38,976 nt of DNA from Victivallaceae bacterium (GTDB lineage: Bacteria; Verrucomicrobiota; Lentisphaeria; Victivallales; Victivallaceae). Where the stretch lies: the NCBI GenBank assembly GCA_021647315.1, contig JAKIUY010000030.1, forward strand, positions 1-38,976, in the 5' to 3' direction. A program made the translations under genes and the position numbers. Below, one piece after another: positions 37,525 to 38,976 of the stretch (within the stretch, counting starts at the first letter, position 1; each line of letters starts with the position of its first letter). The notes below the pieces were generated by a model. The model was given only the letters and a program-made list of their open reading frames with translations. It was not told the DNA's origin and ran no database searches.

Positions 37525-38781
37525 TCAGGTATTATTTATTGCTTCAACTATTTTGTTATAATCTGCCTTCAGCTGCCGACCATTCGGATCACTGTCCTGT
37601 AACAGTTCAGCATCCGTCTGCCTGCCAATCGTCATTATTCTCTGCCGACGCCACTCTTGCAAACAATTCGGCAACAACTCTCCCGGTGAAATATTCTTCC
37701 TAAGTAACTTTGCCAGACCGGCAGTGGCAGAAAACTGCCCTGTGCCACTTTGATACTGTTTCTGCTGAAAATTAACACTGGAAAAGAAGCTCCGCCAGAC
37801 AAAAAGTACCATAGCCAATAATAAATTAAACAGCAGAATCGGCAACCGGTATCTACCGACCAGCCAGGCAATATTATGCTGATTTGAATGCCCATGAACC
37901 AGTTCATTGAATATTACCCGCCGCCGATTACCAATCAGCCATGAGAACAGTTCAACCGGCGGGGTTCCCAGCATCACCTCGTTGGCAATAAAATAACTGG
38001 CGGCACTGATAACCAACGTTCCCCGCCCGTATTCAGCCTTAACCATCACGGGCTGTTTGCGAGCACTGTAAAGTTGCTGCCAACGGTCATCGGCAAATTT
38101 CAAATAACCATGACTGTAGATCTCAAATTCAGGCAGTAACGCGGCTGCCATGCTTGCGTCAACTTGCGCTGCAATCGGCATTCGATGCGGATATTTACGC
38201 CGTTCCAGACTGATTGTCTTAAGCAGTTTTTCCAAACCACTGGATCGGCATTCAGCTTCATCATCACTCTTAGGCTTGGTTCCGCAACATGATTTATCAC
38301 GCTTAACTGCGGTTTTCCTGCCTGAAGATTTTTCCTCTTCCTTCCCCTGCTCGGTGCGTTCTTCTGATGAAAACTTACGCTTCCATTTATGATTAGCCTT
38401 CATCTCCCCGAAATTTTTGACTTTCTGCATCTTGACCTGAGCACAGAAAACCAATACATTGCCACCACGCTGCAGATAACTGTCCAAACCGTTAATAGAT
38501 GATAAATCATCAATATCATCGACATTGGTAATTAGCATCACGGTCTCATAAACATCCTCAATTTCAGCTATCGGACGCAAAAGACGTTCTGCCTCTACGC
38601 TGTTCAAACTGTTCAGACTTTCGTAGAGCACCTTACACCCAGACGGATCAGCCCGGAAACTGGAATATGGCGCATAGGTATCGCCACGCTCAAAACGTAA
38701 CGAAAACAGTCCGAACAATGCCCAGACAAAAACTCCGCCCGCCAGTAAAAGTAAAATCAAATTTGTTCTGTTTTTTAACAT
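37525..38781 (-). CDS. DUF4350-type membrane protein
   Basis: 418 residues. A membrane helix (7-28) is followed by SLRFERGDTYAPYSSFRADPSGCKVLYESL, typical of DUF4350. A GATase-like alpha/beta fold continues (LITNVDDIDDL; GLDSYLQRGGNVLVFC). An unusual, highly charged low-complexity insertion of about 60 residues (about 128-187, KWKRKFSSEERTEQGKEEEK onward) interrupts it. A second helix lies at about residue 312-332 (LPILLFNLLLAMVLFVW), and a cytoplasmic tail follows. It is the first visible gene of the DUF4350-MoxR-DUF58-SpoIIM module, for which membrane-associated roles are suspected but not shown. Confidence 0.8.
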   Translation of the reverse strand: MLKNRTNLILLLLAGGVFVWALFGLFSLRFERGDTYAPYSSFRADPSGCKVLYESLNSLNSVEAERLLRPIAEIEDVYETVMLITNVDDIDDLSSINGLDSYLQRGGNVLVFCAQVKMQKVKNFGEMKANHKWKRKFSSEERTEQGKEEEKSSGRKTAVKRDKSCCGTKPKSDDEAECRSSGLEKLLKTISLERRKYPHRMPIAAQVDASMAAALLPEFEIYSHGYLKFADDRWQQLYSARKQPVMVKAEYGRGTLVISAASYFIANEVMLGTPPVELFSWLIGNRRRVIFNELVHGHSNQHNIAWLVGRYRLPILLFNLLLAMVLFVWRSFFSSVNFQQKQYQSGTGQFSATAGLAKLLRKNISPGELLPNCLQEWRRQRIMTIGRQTDAELLQDSDPNGRQLKADYNKIVEAINNT

Positions 38782-38976
38782 AATATATTCTTTCTAAGTA
38801 GCATAACCGTCCCGGTTGTGAATGCTTTTTTACTCAAGCGGGACGCTCGAGCTCCCATGAGAAGGTCATTGTCAAGCCCCCGATTAACATTTGTCTAAAT
38901 TTTTCTATGTCCTGCTCCCATCCGCATTCTTTTTATTGGCCACCATAGCCTGATGCACGTTGGTGTCCTGTCTTGG
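38782..38976. other. Window end, no gene assigned
   Basis: A short repeat-like stretch (ATAACCGTCCCGGTTGTGAA near 38803-38822) is followed by sequence with no supportable frame. Read on the minus strand, GGGGGCTTGACAATGACC contains a TTGACA box, but no -10 was identified. Confidence 0.3.

Noticed and set aside
38860..38976. Insertion-sequence end at the window edge
   Set aside because: No terminal repeat or transposase frame could be supported in the visible bases.

Overview
The window reads as chromosomal DNA of a Gram-negative bacterium of the PVC group, most likely Lentisphaerota (Victivallis-like). This is inferred from the gene mix: a prepilin-type protein with an H-X9-DG tail, hybrid GntR/LacI-type sugar regulators, a formylglycine sulfatase paired with a Gfo/Idh oxidoreductase, a secreted DUF4838 protein, and ExbB/ExbD with a large TPR protein. 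No rRNA, tRNA, CRISPR array, intact insertion sequence or phage gene was seen. Nearly everything from 6.8 kb to the end is on the minus strand.

Region 1 (1-4.8 kb) is a decaying accessory zone on mixed strands. It holds the tail of an unknown gene with a terminator, a glycosidase-like pseudogene (one in-frame stop, two frameshifts), a 42-codon N-terminal scrap, an intact sugar isomerase/metallophosphoesterase pair, the tail of an IS110-type transposase and the tail of a PIN-domain gene. The phosphoesterase carries an in-frame 63-nt insertion containing a dispersed repeat. An intact gene for a secreted or membrane protein with two Tim44-like/zinc-ribbon units and a TerB-like tail follows (4.8-6.8 kb).

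Region 2 (6.8-16.4 kb) is for carbohydrate use. A regulator-oxidoreductase-sulfatase operon is driven by a promoter whose -10 box lies inside a perfect palindrome next to the start codon, so the mRNA is probably near-leaderless and self-regulated. Then come the secreted DUF4838 protein, a pseudopilin-like H-X9-DG protein and a second GntR/LacI hybrid regulator. A near-consensus promoter with a 32-bp perfect palindrome at its predicted +1 lies about 400 nt upstream of that regulator.

Region 3 (16.5-28 kb) is housekeeping plus envelope: gyrB, then a compact run recA - TPR - exbB - exbD - TonB-position protein - zinc-ribbon membrane protein - C45-type hydrolase - uvrC. The UvrC is unusually short, apparently lacking about 100 residues between the UVR and nuclease domains.

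Region 4 (28-39 kb) holds yjbQ, recN, thiD and two paralogous multi-membrane-helix proteins with an H-X9-DG-like tail but no prepilin signal, plus the 3' relic of a third copy beside recN. It ends in a DUF4350 - MoxR - DUF58 - SpoIIM membrane module.

Intergenic regions are full of small palindromic repeats belonging to several families, some nested in others and one inserted in a coding sequence. Family names come from reading the proteins; no database search was possible.
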